Below, in pieces: positions 37,381 through 46,629 of a stretch of DNA of 64,000 bases; position 1 is the first letter of the stretch, and every line of letters begins with the position of its first letter. The notes under the pieces are model-generated. The model was given only the letters and a program-made list of their open reading frames with translations. It was not told where the DNA came from and did not search any database. A program made the position numbers and the translations under genes. This stretch comes from Bacteroides sp. (GTDB lineage: Bacteria > Bacteroidota > Bacteroidia > Bacteroidales > Muribaculaceae). Location of the stretch: positions 127,988-191,987 of the forward strand of contig JAMPHF010000001.1 of assembly GCA_023663525.1 (NCBI GenBank), read 5' to 3'.

Positions 37381-39732
37381 ATGTGTAAAGCTGCACGTTA
37401 TCTCGTATTGCTGACGATTCCGTTCTGCATCCTGCTGCTGGCCGGGTGTAGCTCAACCCGTCATGTCCCTCAGGGCTCCTACTTGCTTGATGACGTGAAG
37501 ATTGTGATTGACGGGACAAAGGAAGTATCGGCCGCTGAGCTAAACAATTACCTCAAGCAGCACCCCAACCACGAAGTGCTTGGCTTCTGGAAACTTCAGC
37601 TCAACACGTATAACCTCTCCGGGCGCGACTCATCGAAATGGTATAACCGCTGGGTGCGCCGCATGGGTCAAGCACCGGTCATCTACTCCGAAAGTCTCAC
37701 CGATGCCTCTGTCAAGCAATTGAAGCAGGCACTCGTCAACCGAGGCTTCCTTGAGGCTATGGTTGAGGTAGATACTTTTCCGGACACCGACGGCAAGAAA
37801 ATAGATCTCGTCTACCGCGTTACAGCCAATGAGCCAAGGCGCATCTCGTCCATCGCCTACGACATCCCCGACACCGTCATTGGCAGGATAGTGCTTGAGG
37901 ATTCAGCCCTGTTCACTCTCCAACCGGGCCATCGCTTTGACCGTGACAAACTCGATGCGGAACGGACTCTCATCACCCAGCGTCTGCGCGACCACGGCTA
38001 TTACTCTTTCACGAAAGAATACATCACATTCTATGCCGACACATCGGAACTGTCGAAAGACGTGGACCTCACGCTGACTGTCCGCCCACCGCGTGTGATG
38101 CACGGAGGGAAGATGGTGGCTGACAGCACCATGCACCACAAACGATACTACATCAACAAGGTGCTATTCATCACCAACGGGTCAACGCCCGGATCTGTCA
38201 CGCCCGACAGCGGGACGGAGGCAGACACCGTCAGCTATAAAGACATTCATGTGGTCTACGGGCATGACCATTACATAAATCCCGGCGCATTGCGGCAGAA
38301 GTGTTTCCTCATCCCCGGCAACATCTACCGCGCCACCGACATCGACCGCACCTACGAAGCCCTCTCCAGGCTCGGAATACTGAAATCAATCAACATCGAG
38401 CTTGTCCCTGCCGGGGAGAGCGACGGAAAATATCTGCTCAATGCCTACATCATGCTCTCGCGCAACAAGAAGCAGTCGATAACCCTCGACGTTGAGGGAA
38501 CAAACTCGGAAGGCGACCTCGGATTCGGTATCGGCGCCACCTATCAGCACCGCAATCTCGCAAGAGGGTCACAACTGCTGACAGCGCGCTTCAGAATGAA
38601 CTACGAGAGCTTGTCGGGGAAATTCAACGGACTCATCAACGACCGCTACACGGAATATGCCGGTGAGGTCGGCATAACGTTCCCGAAATTCGAGTTTCCG
38701 TTTGCCTCACAGCGGCTCAGGGAGCGGCTGAACGTCAGCACGGAGTTCGCCCTCTCGTTCAACTATCAGGAACGCCCGGAATACACGCGCATCATCGCCG
38801 GAGCGGCGTGGAAATACAAGTGGGCCAACCGCAGCAACACGCGCAGGCACTACTTTGACCTCGTGGACATCAACTACGTCTATCTGCCCGAAAGCACCAA
38901 TAACTTCCTCGACCAGATTGCGCCCGACAATCCGCTGTTGCGTTACAGCTATGAGGACCACTTCATCATGAGCATGGGCTACAGATACTACAAGACCAAC
39001 AAGCGCATCCCGGCTTCCAATCTGCGAGTGCAGACAGTGCAACCCGTAGTCTACACCTTCCGCGCTTCGGTCGAGACAGCAGGCAACCTCCTCTATGCCA
39101 TATCATCAGTCACCGACAGCAGACGGCATGACGGAGCATACCGAGTGTTTGGCATCAACTATTCGCAATATGTCAAGTCGGAGATCGACTATGCGGTCAC
39201 CCGCAACCTCAACGACCGCCATGCCGTGGCCTTCCACGCAGGGTTCGGCATAGGTGTCCCCTACGGCAACTCCACGGTGCTCCCGTTTGAGAAACGTTTC
39301 TATGCCGGAGGAGCCAACGGCGTGAGGGGATGGAGCGTGCGTACGCTCGGTCCGGGAAGCTACGACTCCCGCAATTCGGTGTCGGACTTCATCAACCAAT
39401 GTGGCGACATCCGTTTCGACACGAGTGTCGAATACCGCGCCAAACTGTTCTGGGTGCTCGAAGGGGCAGCCTTCATCGACGCAGGCAACATCTGGACCAT
39501 CCACAACTACGAGAATCAGCCCGGCGGCATGTTTCACTTCAACACGTTCTGGAAAGAGATTGCACTGGCCTACGGTCTTGGTCTGCGCTTCGACTTCACA
39601 TATTTTCTCCTGCGCTTCGACCTCGGTCTGAAGGCGCGCAACCCGGCTCGCGGACAGGAAGGCTGGCCGCTGATCCATCCCGACTGGCACCGCGACGCGA
39701 CTTTCCACTTCGCCGTGGGCTATCCCTTCTGA
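37381..39732 (+). CDS. tamL: TamL-like outer-membrane lipoprotein of the BamA/TamA family
   Basis: A 783-residue Omp85-family protein with a lipoprotein signal (LLLAGCSS, Cys23), typical of the Bacteroidetes TamL subgroup. Residues about 30-390 contain POTRA-like repeats (SLTDASVKQLKQALVNRGF; DRDKLDAERTLITQRLRDHGYY), and residues about 400-783 the outer-membrane beta-barrel, with the conserved VRGWSVRTLGPG loop near 645 and a C-terminal aromatic (AVGYPF). It should help to insert proteins or move lipids at the outer membrane; the TamB partner is not next to it. Promoter and start codon nearly coincide. HAD phosphatase follows after 78 bases. Confidence 0.9.
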   Translation: MCKAARYLVLLTIPFCILLLAGCSSTRHVPQGSYLLDDVKIVIDGTKEVSAAELNNYLKQHPNHEVLGFWKLQLNTYNLSGRDSSKWYNRWVRRMGQAPVIYSESLTDASVKQLKQALVNRGFLEAMVEVDTFPDTDGKKIDLVYRVTANEPRRISSIAYDIPDTVIGRIVLEDSALFTLQPGHRFDRDKLDAERTLITQRLRDHGYYSFTKEYITFYADTSELSKDVDLTLTVRPPRVMHGGKMVADSTMHHKRYYINKVLFITNGSTPGSVTPDSGTEADTVSYKDIHVVYGHDHYINPGALRQKCFLIPGNIYRATDIDRTYEALSRLGILKSINIELVPAGESDGKYLLNAYIMLSRNKKQSITLDVEGTNSEGDLGFGIGATYQHRNLARGSQLLTARFRMNYESLSGKFNGLINDRYTEYAGEVGITFPKFEFPFASQRLRERLNVSTEFALSFNYQERPEYTRIIAGAAWKYKWANRSNTRRHYFDLVDINYVYLPESTNNFLDQIAPDNPLLRYSYEDHFIMSMGYRYYKTNKRIPASNLRVQTVQPVVYTFRASVETAGNLLYAISSVTDSRRHDGAYRVFGINYSQYVKSEIDYAVTRNLNDRHAVAFHAGFGIGVPYGNSTVLPFEKRFYAGGANGVRGWSVRTLGPGSYDSRNSVSDFINQCGDIRFDTSVEYRAKLFWVLEGAAFIDAGNIWTIHNYENQPGGMFHFNTFWKEIALAYGLGLRFDFTYFLLRFDLGLKARNPARGQEGWPLIHPDWHRDATFHFAVGYPF

Positions 39733-39810
39733 TCTTCTCACCGATCTACGATTCTTCACATTTACATTAAATACACTACTCATACTCACACATCTATTAT
39801 TATTCTTCTG

Positions 39811-40485
39811 ATGAAACAGCTTGTTATTTTCGACCTGGACGGAACACTGCTCAACACGATCGAAGATCTTGGGACGGCTACCAACCATGCGCTGCGTGTC
39901 TGCGGATTTCCGGAACACAGTCTCGCCACATATCCGAAACTCGTCGGCAACGGTGTGACCCGCCTCATCGAGCGCGCTCTCCCCGAGGACGGTCGCGACG
40001 CTGAGACTGTCGGAAAAGTCAGGGAACGCTTCAAAGAGTATTACGACGAACACCAGACCGATCTGACTGTCCCCTACCCCGGTATCCCGGAGATTTTGCG
40101 CGAGCTGACGGGAATGGGAGTGAAAGTGGCTGTCGCATCAAACAAATATCAGAGCGCGGTCAAATCGCTCATCCGTCATTACTTCCCCGACATCATCTGG
40201 AGTGCCGTCGAGGGGCAGAAAGAGGGAGTCCCGACCAAACCCGACCCATCGATCGTGTTCGAGATTCTTGCTAAATGCCCCACACGGAAGTCAAAAGTGC
40301 TCTACGTCGGTGATTCCGGCGTGGACATGGAGACCGCGCGGCGTGCATGTGTCGATTCATGCGGGGTGACGTGGGGATTCCGTCCGCTCAAAGAGCTGAA
40401 AGAGAGCCATGCCGACAACATCGCCGAAACGCCCGCCGAAATCATCCGCATAGTCAAACGCCCCGGCCTCGAACTCGACAATTAG
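39811..40485 (+). CDS. HAD-superfamily phosphatase (phosphoglycolate phosphatase-like)
   Basis: A 224-residue cytoplasmic HAD hydrolase: motif I FDLDGTLLNT with the nucleophile Asp near residue 8, motif II VAVASNK near 110, motif III Lys in TKPDP near 147 and motif IV VGDSGVDMETA near 170. A helical cap of the Gph/PgmB type occupies residues about 15-85. Phosphoglycolate phosphatase is the nearest recognisable activity, but the substrate cannot be fixed. It follows tamL on the same strand and precedes the kinase-like gene by about 130 bases. Confidence 0.85.
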   Translation: MKQLVIFDLDGTLLNTIEDLGTATNHALRVCGFPEHSLATYPKLVGNGVTRLIERALPEDGRDAETVGKVRERFKEYYDEHQTDLTVPYPGIPEILRELTGMGVKVAVASNKYQSAVKSLIRHYFPDIIWSAVEGQKEGVPTKPDPSIVFEILAKCPTRKSKVLYVGDSGVDMETARRACVDSCGVTWGFRPLKELKESHADNIAETPAEIIRIVKRPGLELDN

Positions 40486-40614
40486 CATTTTCAGCCGTCA
40501 GCAGTGTAAGCGCATGTCCGTGGACAATACATGGACACCGACACCGGCTGTCCAACGCCTGACGACTGATGTCTATCCACGAACAACCAACGACCAAAAT
40601 CTAAAAACCAAAAT

Positions 40615-42756
40615 ATGAATCACATTCTCCGCACCATTCTTCTCCTCACCATCACCCTTATTGCCTTTGGACGGTCAGACGGACAGACGGCGACTCCTGC
40701 GATGGATATCAATCATCTGACCGATTCCCTCTACCGTGAACTCGCCAATGCCACCACCGCCGCCGATTCACTCCCGATCATGGGCAACCTGTTTGACCTC
40801 CTCCCCCACAAGCAGGGAACTCCGGTTGGTCTCGAAATGTTCGACGTGGCCAACAGAGCAAAAAACGCCAGCGTGGCCCTCGAAATCCTGCGCAACCTGT
40901 CAAACCGATATATCCGCAACGACTCCATGCTCGTAGATCTATACGAACGCACATTGCGCTACACAAAGCTCGGCAACGAGAATCTCAACGCCTCGCTTGT
41001 CGATGAGCTGCGCGAGACAAGGACCCTCATCCGCCTCACACGCAACATGCATCGTGCCCGCTACGCCTCCCCCGAAGAACGTCGCCACCTCCTCATGGAA
41101 CTCCTCCAGACCACCGAACACCACATGCCAACCAGCATCTATGACCGCATCGTGCTTCAACACTCCATCTGCATGATACTCTCCAACATGGGTGCAAGCG
41201 ACATCCTGTCGCATGAGATGGACAAACTCGGCGACATGATCAACGAGGTGCCCGCCTCAGCCGTATCCATCCACAATGCCTACAACGTTTATGCCGCCAT
41301 GATCTACACCGAGACGGGCGAATATGAGAAAGCCATGCAGGCTGACCGCCGCACCCTTGACGGCATCGAGACCCTCGAACGCCGCTACCATTCAGCCGGC
41401 CGCGTGTTCCGCAACTACGATGCTAACCGCTACATAATCTACACCCGCATCCTCGCCAACTATCCAATCCTTGCGCCCAACGAGGTCGAGAAATACTATG
41501 CACTCGCAATGGAGATGGCCGCACGCAGCCAGACGGCGAAAAGGACCAACGAAGTGTTCCCCGGCCCGCAGATTTACTATAATCTCTCGTATGGAAACCA
41601 TGCGAAAGCCCTCGCACTGATCAAAAGCTGCATCGAAAATCCCTACAACTCCACAAACCGCACACGTCTGCTCAAGGAAGCCATCCACTGCGCAGAAGCA
41701 TTAGGCGACAAGGAGTCACTATTGACCTACACTACTGACTACAACAAACGGCTCGAAGAAGAACTCAGCCTCAGGCTTGACGTGAAATACCGTGAGCTTC
41801 AGATACTTGCCGACAATTCTGAAATGACAAGCAAGTACAACCGTCTTCAGGCTGAAAAACAGCGATCAGAAGCGAGAGGCATCCACATCATAATGGCCAT
41901 CGCAATCATCGCAGCCATCATACTCCTTGTCTCCGTCATCATCCTCTATCGTCTGAACACGCGTAACCGTCAGCTCGTAGATACGCTTAACCGCTCAAAC
42001 CGCGAATTGACGGAAAAAAGTCAGAAGCTCGAAAAATCGCGTCAGGAAATCATGCAGGCACGCGACCAAGCTCAGAAAGCCAACAACCTCAAGACCGATT
42101 TCATCAAGAACATGAGCTATGAGGTCAAAGCTCCGCTCAACGCCATCGCCGAATACAGTCGCCTCATTGTCGATTGCGCGGATGCGTCAAACCGCAAATA
42201 CCTGTCACGCTTCACTTCACTGCTCGAACTGAACAGCGAACTCCTCACCACGATTGTCAACGATGTGCTCCATCTTTCGGAAATCGACAGCAACTCAGTG
42301 CCCATCCACAACAGCCCGACCGATCTCCAGCGTCTATGCTCAATGGTGCTCGAAGGTGTCCGCAATCGCCTTAAACCCGGAGTGTCACTGCTGTTTGATG
42401 CCGATTCACCATCCATGAGTCTCATCACCGACCCGCAGCGACTCCATCAGATACTGCTCAATCTGCTGACAAATGCAGCCAAGTTTACAGACTCCGGTTC
42501 CATCACACTCTCATATCGTCTTGACCCGGAAGGACGTGCCGTCACATTCAGCGTGACGGATACGGGCATCGGTATCAACCCGGAAAAGAGTGAGGACATA
42601 TTTGAGCGATTCGTTAAACTCGACAAAGAGACGCAGGGAGCCGGTCTCGGACTGACCATCTCACGTATGCTCGCGGAATTAATGGGAGGCGAGCTGACCC
42701 TCGACACCTCCTACACCTCAGGAGCCCGCTTCCTCCTCACCCTCCCGATAAAATAG
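40615..42756 (+). CDS. Sensor histidine kinase-like protein lacking the phospho-accepting His
   Basis: A 713-residue protein: signal peptide (residues 1-24), a periplasmic helical region of TPR-like repeats (about 30-415), one membrane span near 423-446, a short coiled coil (about 450-490), then a HisKA-like dimerisation segment and a HATPase_c domain. The ATP-binding boxes look intact: N box LLNLLTNAAKFT near 620, G1 DTGIGI near 645, F box FERFVKLD near 660 and G2 GAGLGLTIS near 675. The H box reads FIKNMSYEVKAPLNAI where family members have MSHEIRTPLNAI, so residue 502 is Tyr (TAT at 42118-42120). Autophosphorylation in the usual way is unlikely. No response regulator gene is adjacent. Confidence 0.85.
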   Translation: MNHILRTILLLTITLIAFGRSDGQTATPAMDINHLTDSLYRELANATTAADSLPIMGNLFDLLPHKQGTPVGLEMFDVANRAKNASVALEILRNLSNRYIRNDSMLVDLYERTLRYTKLGNENLNASLVDELRETRTLIRLTRNMHRARYASPEERRHLLMELLQTTEHHMPTSIYDRIVLQHSICMILSNMGASDILSHEMDKLGDMINEVPASAVSIHNAYNVYAAMIYTETGEYEKAMQADRRTLDGIETLERRYHSAGRVFRNYDANRYIIYTRILANYPILAPNEVEKYYALAMEMAARSQTAKRTNEVFPGPQIYYNLSYGNHAKALALIKSCIENPYNSTNRTRLLKEAIHCAEALGDKESLLTYTTDYNKRLEEELSLRLDVKYRELQILADNSEMTSKYNRLQAEKQRSEARGIHIIMAIAIIAAIILLVSVIILYRLNTRNRQLVDTLNRSNRELTEKSQKLEKSRQEIMQARDQAQKANNLKTDFIKNMSYEVKAPLNAIAEYSRLIVDCADASNRKYLSRFTSLLELNSELLTTIVNDVLHLSEIDSNSVPIHNSPTDLQRLCSMVLEGVRNRLKPGVSLLFDADSPSMSLITDPQRLHQILLNLLTNAAKFTDSGSITLSYRLDPEGRAVTFSVTDTGIGINPEKSEDIFERFVKLDKETQGAGLGLTISRMLAELMGGELTLDTSYTSGARFLLTLPIK

Positions 42757-42808
42757 CCGATCAGTCGGTCTGACGCCAATCCGTCGGTCATTAGTCCATC
42801 GGCTTCAC

Positions 42809-43340
42809 ATTTTCTCATTTTCTCAAATGATGAGAATAGTGAGAATTTTCTCATTTTCTCGTCTTCCGATGAGAATGAGAAAATGAGAATCCTGAGGAGA
42901 TACACGACCAAGAACGACAAGAATCGTATTCGTAGGGACATGCCTTTGGCATGTTTGCGATGAATCAGCAAATATTTGCGATAACCCGGTAATCACACAG
43001 GCATATACCGGTATATTTTGGCATATTTTGGCATATACAGGCATATCCATTCAAACATGCCAAAGGCATGTCCGTACATTCATATATGCCATATATACAT
43101 ATCTATACTTATATATATGACCCATATATATACGACTCTCCTCACTACCTCTTATAAGAGGAGTAGAGTGTATATGTGTATGGAAGTATAGTGCAAAGTT
43201 AATGCCTCATCACCCCCCAAATGATGCGATAACGCAAAAATGAGCGCGCCTAAGCCAAATTCTCATTTTCTCATTCTTATCAGAAGACGAGAAAATGAGA
43301 AAATTCTCACTATTCTCTTCATTTGAGAAAATGAGAAAAT
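42809..43340. repeat. 532-base palindrome-rich element with 82-base inverted arms
   Basis: Arms 42809-42890 and 43259-43340 are inverted copies with 79 of 82 bases identical; they are built from TTTTCTCA-type repeats. Inside lies a second inverted pair, 42936-42957 and 43052-43073 (22 of 22, each copy itself the palindrome ACATGCC-TTT-GGCATGT), plus perfect palindromes GCAAATATTTGC (42968-42979), ATATACCGGTATAT (43003-43016) and CCTCTTATAAGAGG (43148-43161), and a 10-base-pair AT hairpin at 43110-43132. No credible gene is present. It fills the gap between two convergent genes (42757-43402); the few dozen bases on either side are simple Thr-like CGGTC/CAACG-rich DNA with no further feature. 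Confidence 0.85.
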
Positions 43341-43402
43341 GAGAAAATCTGAATAGCACACGGCCAACTGCCAACGGCTGACATCAGACCAACGAACAAC
43401 GG

Positions 43403-45397
43403 CTAATAAAGCTGATAGTCTGTGGAAAGGACTTGAAATTCGGTGCGGCGATTGATTTGGTCGGCAACATCCTGATCCTCCGGGCTGAGCGTCAGAATGA
43501 AATCCTCACTAAGCACCGTCCCCTCTGTGAACTGCGGATATTCACGTGCAAGACGCTTGGTGATTGTCACCGGACGAGACTCCCCATAACCCTGCGACTG
43601 AAGACGGTCAGTGGCAATACCGGCAGCTATGAGATAGTCCACCACACTCTTGGCTCTGCGACCCGAAAGAGCGATGTTATACTCATCAGAACCCTTACGG
43701 TCAGTGTGTGAGGCCATCTCGATGGTGATATTCGGATTGTCGCGCAACATCTCGACAATCCCGTCAAGAGCCTCCTTTGATTCCGGGCGTAGAGTAGATT
43801 TGTCGAAATCGTAGAAAATATTATCAACTATGTTGGGTTTGGTGACAGAAGCGAGAGTAAAGTCAATGACATATTCCGCATCCTCCTCCGCGTCATCCGA
43901 AACGAACTCCTGACGGGCGTTGAGATAGCCACGCGCACCGGCAAGCATCACATAGCTCACGCCACGCTGCAGGGGGAATGAGAACGAGCCGTCTGCACGC
44001 GCCACCGCCTTTTGGTTTGAGCCGTCATTGCCGACGATGCGGATGACCGCACCCGCCACAGGCTCCTCATCCTTGTCGAGCACCTGCCCGGAGATCAGAA
44101 TCTTCAAATCAGGCAGCTCAAACGAATAGATGTGGTCATAGCCACGCCCGTCGCCACGGTTTGAGCTGAAGAAACCCGCTTCACGACCGGAAGTGGCGAA
44201 AGTGATACCGAAATCATCGCCCTCGGAGTTCATCGGACTGCCGAGATTCTCGACGAGCCAACCGCCCGAAGGAGTCAGCGTGGCCTTAAACAGATCGAGA
44301 CCGCCGAGACCGGGATGACCGTCGGAGGAAAAATACATTATGGAGTCGGTCAGCATGTAGGGGAACACCTCATCGCCCGCCGTATTTATAGCCTCACCGA
44401 GATTCTCCAGACTCCCCGCGCGCTCCCTGAGGTTTATGCGCCAAATGTCCTTGCCTCCTTGACCGGGCATATCGGAAGTGAAATAGAGCCAGTTGCCTGA
44501 TGGACTGACGGCAGGATGACCGTAGCTCGAAATAGTGTCGGCTGTCATCTCAAACCTCACCGGCGCGCTCCAGCTCGCATCGGAACGGGTGGACGTGTAC
44601 AATTCCACCCCCGTGTCGCGTCCCGGGTCGCGGAGAGAACGCGTGAGATACATCGTTGACCCATCGGGCGAGAACGAGACAATGCCCTCGTCCCATTCCG
44701 AGTTGAGTTCACCGACCGCAGGCTCCGGGCGCAACCACTCACCGCGTTCGTCCTTACGCGCCATCCAGACGTCGCTGCGCTTCATTCCGGTGACCTCACT
44801 CCGCTGCGTGCCGGTCGCCTTTTCACTTGTGGTGGTGAAATAGAGTATGTCGCCGTTGAACATCGGTGCGAAATCCGACCGCCGTGAATTGAAGAGCTTC
44901 GCATTCCTCACAATGTGGCGTGTCTTCGTCCGTTTCAACTCCGCCGCTTTCCGCGCCCCTGCCAGCCCCGAGGCGGCAAGCGCATCGTCGGGATGCAACT
45001 CGAGGTAGCCCTCGTAGGCTTTCACGGCTTCCGCATAGCTCCCCCTGCCATGCTGCGCCCGGGCAAGTCCGAGGAGCATAGAGGCAGAGTCGGGATAACC
45101 GTAGCGGAGAGCATTCTGGAAAGCGGCGGCAGCACGTGCGTCCTGCCCGAGGCGGGTGTAACATTCACCCATCTTCGCAGCCACCTCGCCGCGAAGCTGA
45201 CGCTGCTCACGCGGATTGAGCTTATTATAGACCTTGCGATACGTCTTCTGCGCGTCGAAATACTCACCGCGAGCCATCTGCTCATCGGCCACACTCAGCT
45301 TTGCTCCCGAGCATGACCCGAGGACAAGCGAAACCGCCACGGCTGACATTATAATATATCTCCGGCTTGACAACATTTCAGACAGATATGTATTCAT
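43403..45397 (-). CDS. porE: PorE-like OmpA-family lipoprotein (TPR, beta-propeller, CarboxypepD, OmpA)
   Basis: A 664-residue predicted outer-membrane lipoprotein (Cys29 in LVLGSCSG). Domains in order: TPR repeats (about 33-150, EQMARGEYFDAQKTYRKVY), PD40-type beta-propeller blades (about 165-430, with SFSPDGSTMYLT, VSPSGNWLYFTSD, MYFSSDGHPGLGG), a CarboxypepD regulatory-like fold (about 435-510, ISGQVLDKDEEPVAGAVI) and an OmpA peptidoglycan-binding domain (about 530-664, IFYDFDKSTLRPES; ASHTDRKGSDEYN). Length and order match PorE of the type IX secretion system; related OmpA proteins outside T9SS also exist, so the symbol is tentative. No other T9SS gene is in the window. Confidence 0.8.
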   Translation of the reverse strand: MNTYLSEMLSSRRYIIMSAVAVSLVLGSCSGAKLSVADEQMARGEYFDAQKTYRKVYNKLNPREQRQLRGEVAAKMGECYTRLGQDARAAAAFQNALRYGYPDSASMLLGLARAQHGRGSYAEAVKAYEGYLELHPDDALAASGLAGARKAAELKRTKTRHIVRNAKLFNSRRSDFAPMFNGDILYFTTTSEKATGTQRSEVTGMKRSDVWMARKDERGEWLRPEPAVGELNSEWDEGIVSFSPDGSTMYLTRSLRDPGRDTGVELYTSTRSDASWSAPVRFEMTADTISSYGHPAVSPSGNWLYFTSDMPGQGGKDIWRINLRERAGSLENLGEAINTAGDEVFPYMLTDSIMYFSSDGHPGLGGLDLFKATLTPSGGWLVENLGSPMNSEGDDFGITFATSGREAGFFSSNRGDGRGYDHIYSFELPDLKILISGQVLDKDEEPVAGAVIRIVGNDGSNQKAVARADGSFSFPLQRGVSYVMLAGARGYLNARQEFVSDDAEEDAEYVIDFTLASVTKPNIVDNIFYDFDKSTLRPESKEALDGIVEMLRDNPNITIEMASHTDRKGSDEYNIALSGRRAKSVVDYLIAAGIATDRLQSQGYGESRPVTITKRLAREYPQFTEGTVLSEDFILTLSPEDQDVADQINRRTEFQVLSTDYQLY

Positions 45398-45432
45398 ATT
45401 TAGTTAACGACAAATCCACACTATTATTTTAT

Positions 45433-45464
45433 TTTGGAAAAGATGGGAAATGATTGTATCTTTG
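45433..45464 (+). promoter_or_regulatory. Promoter of pta-ackA
   Basis: TTTG at 45433-45436 and TATCTTTG at 45457-45464 are 20 bases apart, a full consensus match. The predicted leader is about 115 bases before the pta ATG, with a GC-rich run (CCGGCGGCCGACGG) early in it. Confidence 0.75.
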
Positions 45465-45584
45465 CGTAGATATTGACCGGCGGCCGACGGCAACCCCTCC
45501 ACGCTGCCGCCGATTGCCATCCCCACCCCAGCTCCTCACGCACGACACTGTCAAATCTTTAATTTAAATCATATACCTAAATTT

Positions 45585-46601
45585 ATGGGACTTTTTGAAA
45601 AACTAACCGCTAAGGCTAAGTCAAACCGCCAGCGCATCGTCCTCCCCGAAGGCAACGAACCCCGTACACTCAAAGCAGCCGACCGCATCATCAACGACGG
45701 CATTGCCGACATCACTCTCATCGGTGACCCCAACGAGATCACTGCAATCGCCAAAGACCTCGGTCTCGCCAACATAGACAAAGCAACCATCGTCAACCCT
45801 GCTGACGAAAGCGTGATCGACAAATATGCTCCCCTCTACTTTGAGCTCCGCAAAAAGAAAGGCATAACCATGGAGGAAGCACGCAAGACTGCTGCCAATC
45901 CCCTCTATCTCGGCTGCCTCATGGTCAAGTCAGGTGATGCCGACGGTCAGGTTGCCGGTGCGCTCAACACCACAGGCAATGTGCTCCGCGCCGCTTTCCA
46001 GATCATCAAGACTATGCCCGGCATAGATGTTGTCTCAGGCGCATTCGTCATGGTTCTCCCCGAAGGAATCAACTATGGCACTGACGGCCTCCTCATCTTT
46101 GCAGACTGCGCAGTAGTTCCCGAGCCTGACGCAGCTCAGCTCGCCCAGATCGCCGTGTCGGCCGGAAAGACCGCACGCGACATTGCAGGAATCGAGCCTC
46201 GCGTTGCCATCCTCAGCTTCTCGACCAAGGGCAGTGCGAAAAGCGAACGTGTCGATAAGGTCATCGAAGCCACACGCCTCGCCCACGAACTCGACCCCAA
46301 CCTCATCCTTGACGGTGAACTTCAGGCCGACGCAGCCCTCGTGCCCAGCGTTGCAAAGAGCAAAGCTCCCAACAGCGAACTTGCAGGTACTGCCAATGTC
46401 CTCATCTTCCCCTCACTCGAAGTCGGCAACATCGCCTACAAACTCGTCCAGCGTCTCGGTGGCGTAGAAGCCGTAGGTCCCGTGCTCCAAGGTCTCGCAG
46501 CCCCCGTCAACGACCTCTCACGCGGCTGTTTCCCCGAAGACATCTACAAGACCATCATCATCACCTGCAACCAGGCAATCGGTCTCAAGGAAAACAAGTA
46601 A
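45585..46601 (+). CDS. pta: Phosphate acetyltransferase
   Basis: Pta, 338 residues, converts acetyl-CoA and phosphate to acetyl phosphate. It is the short form with only the catalytic PTA_PTB domain: IVLPEGNEPRTLKAADRI at the start, KSGDADGQVAGALNTTGNVLR near 114, VLIFPSLEVGNIAYKL near 265 and the GPVLQGLAAPVNDLSRGC block near 300. With ackA 28 bases downstream it forms the classic acetate pathway, yielding ATP from acetyl-CoA during fermentation. The pair has its own promoter and terminator. Confidence 0.97.
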   Translation: MGLFEKLTAKAKSNRQRIVLPEGNEPRTLKAADRIINDGIADITLIGDPNEITAIAKDLGLANIDKATIVNPADESVIDKYAPLYFELRKKKGITMEEARKTAANPLYLGCLMVKSGDADGQVAGALNTTGNVLRAAFQIIKTMPGIDVVSGAFVMVLPEGINYGTDGLLIFADCAVVPEPDAAQLAQIAVSAGKTARDIAGIEPRVAILSFSTKGSAKSERVDKVIEATRLAHELDPNLILDGELQADAALVPSVAKSKAPNSELAGTANVLIFPSLEVGNIAYKLVQRLGGVEAVGPVLQGLAAPVNDLSRGCFPEDIYKTIIITCNQAIGLKENK

Positions 46602-46629
46602 AAAAACAATCCATAACACCACATATTTC

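Noticed and set aside
39106..40053. Leftward open frame of 315 codons
   Set aside because: It is antisense to the end of tamL and the start of the HAD gene, both of which have clear conserved motifs.
42809..42890. CRISPR-like short repeats (TTTTCTCA units)
   Set aside because: The units are immediately adjacent without unique spacers, and no cas gene is present; they are arms of an inverted repeat.
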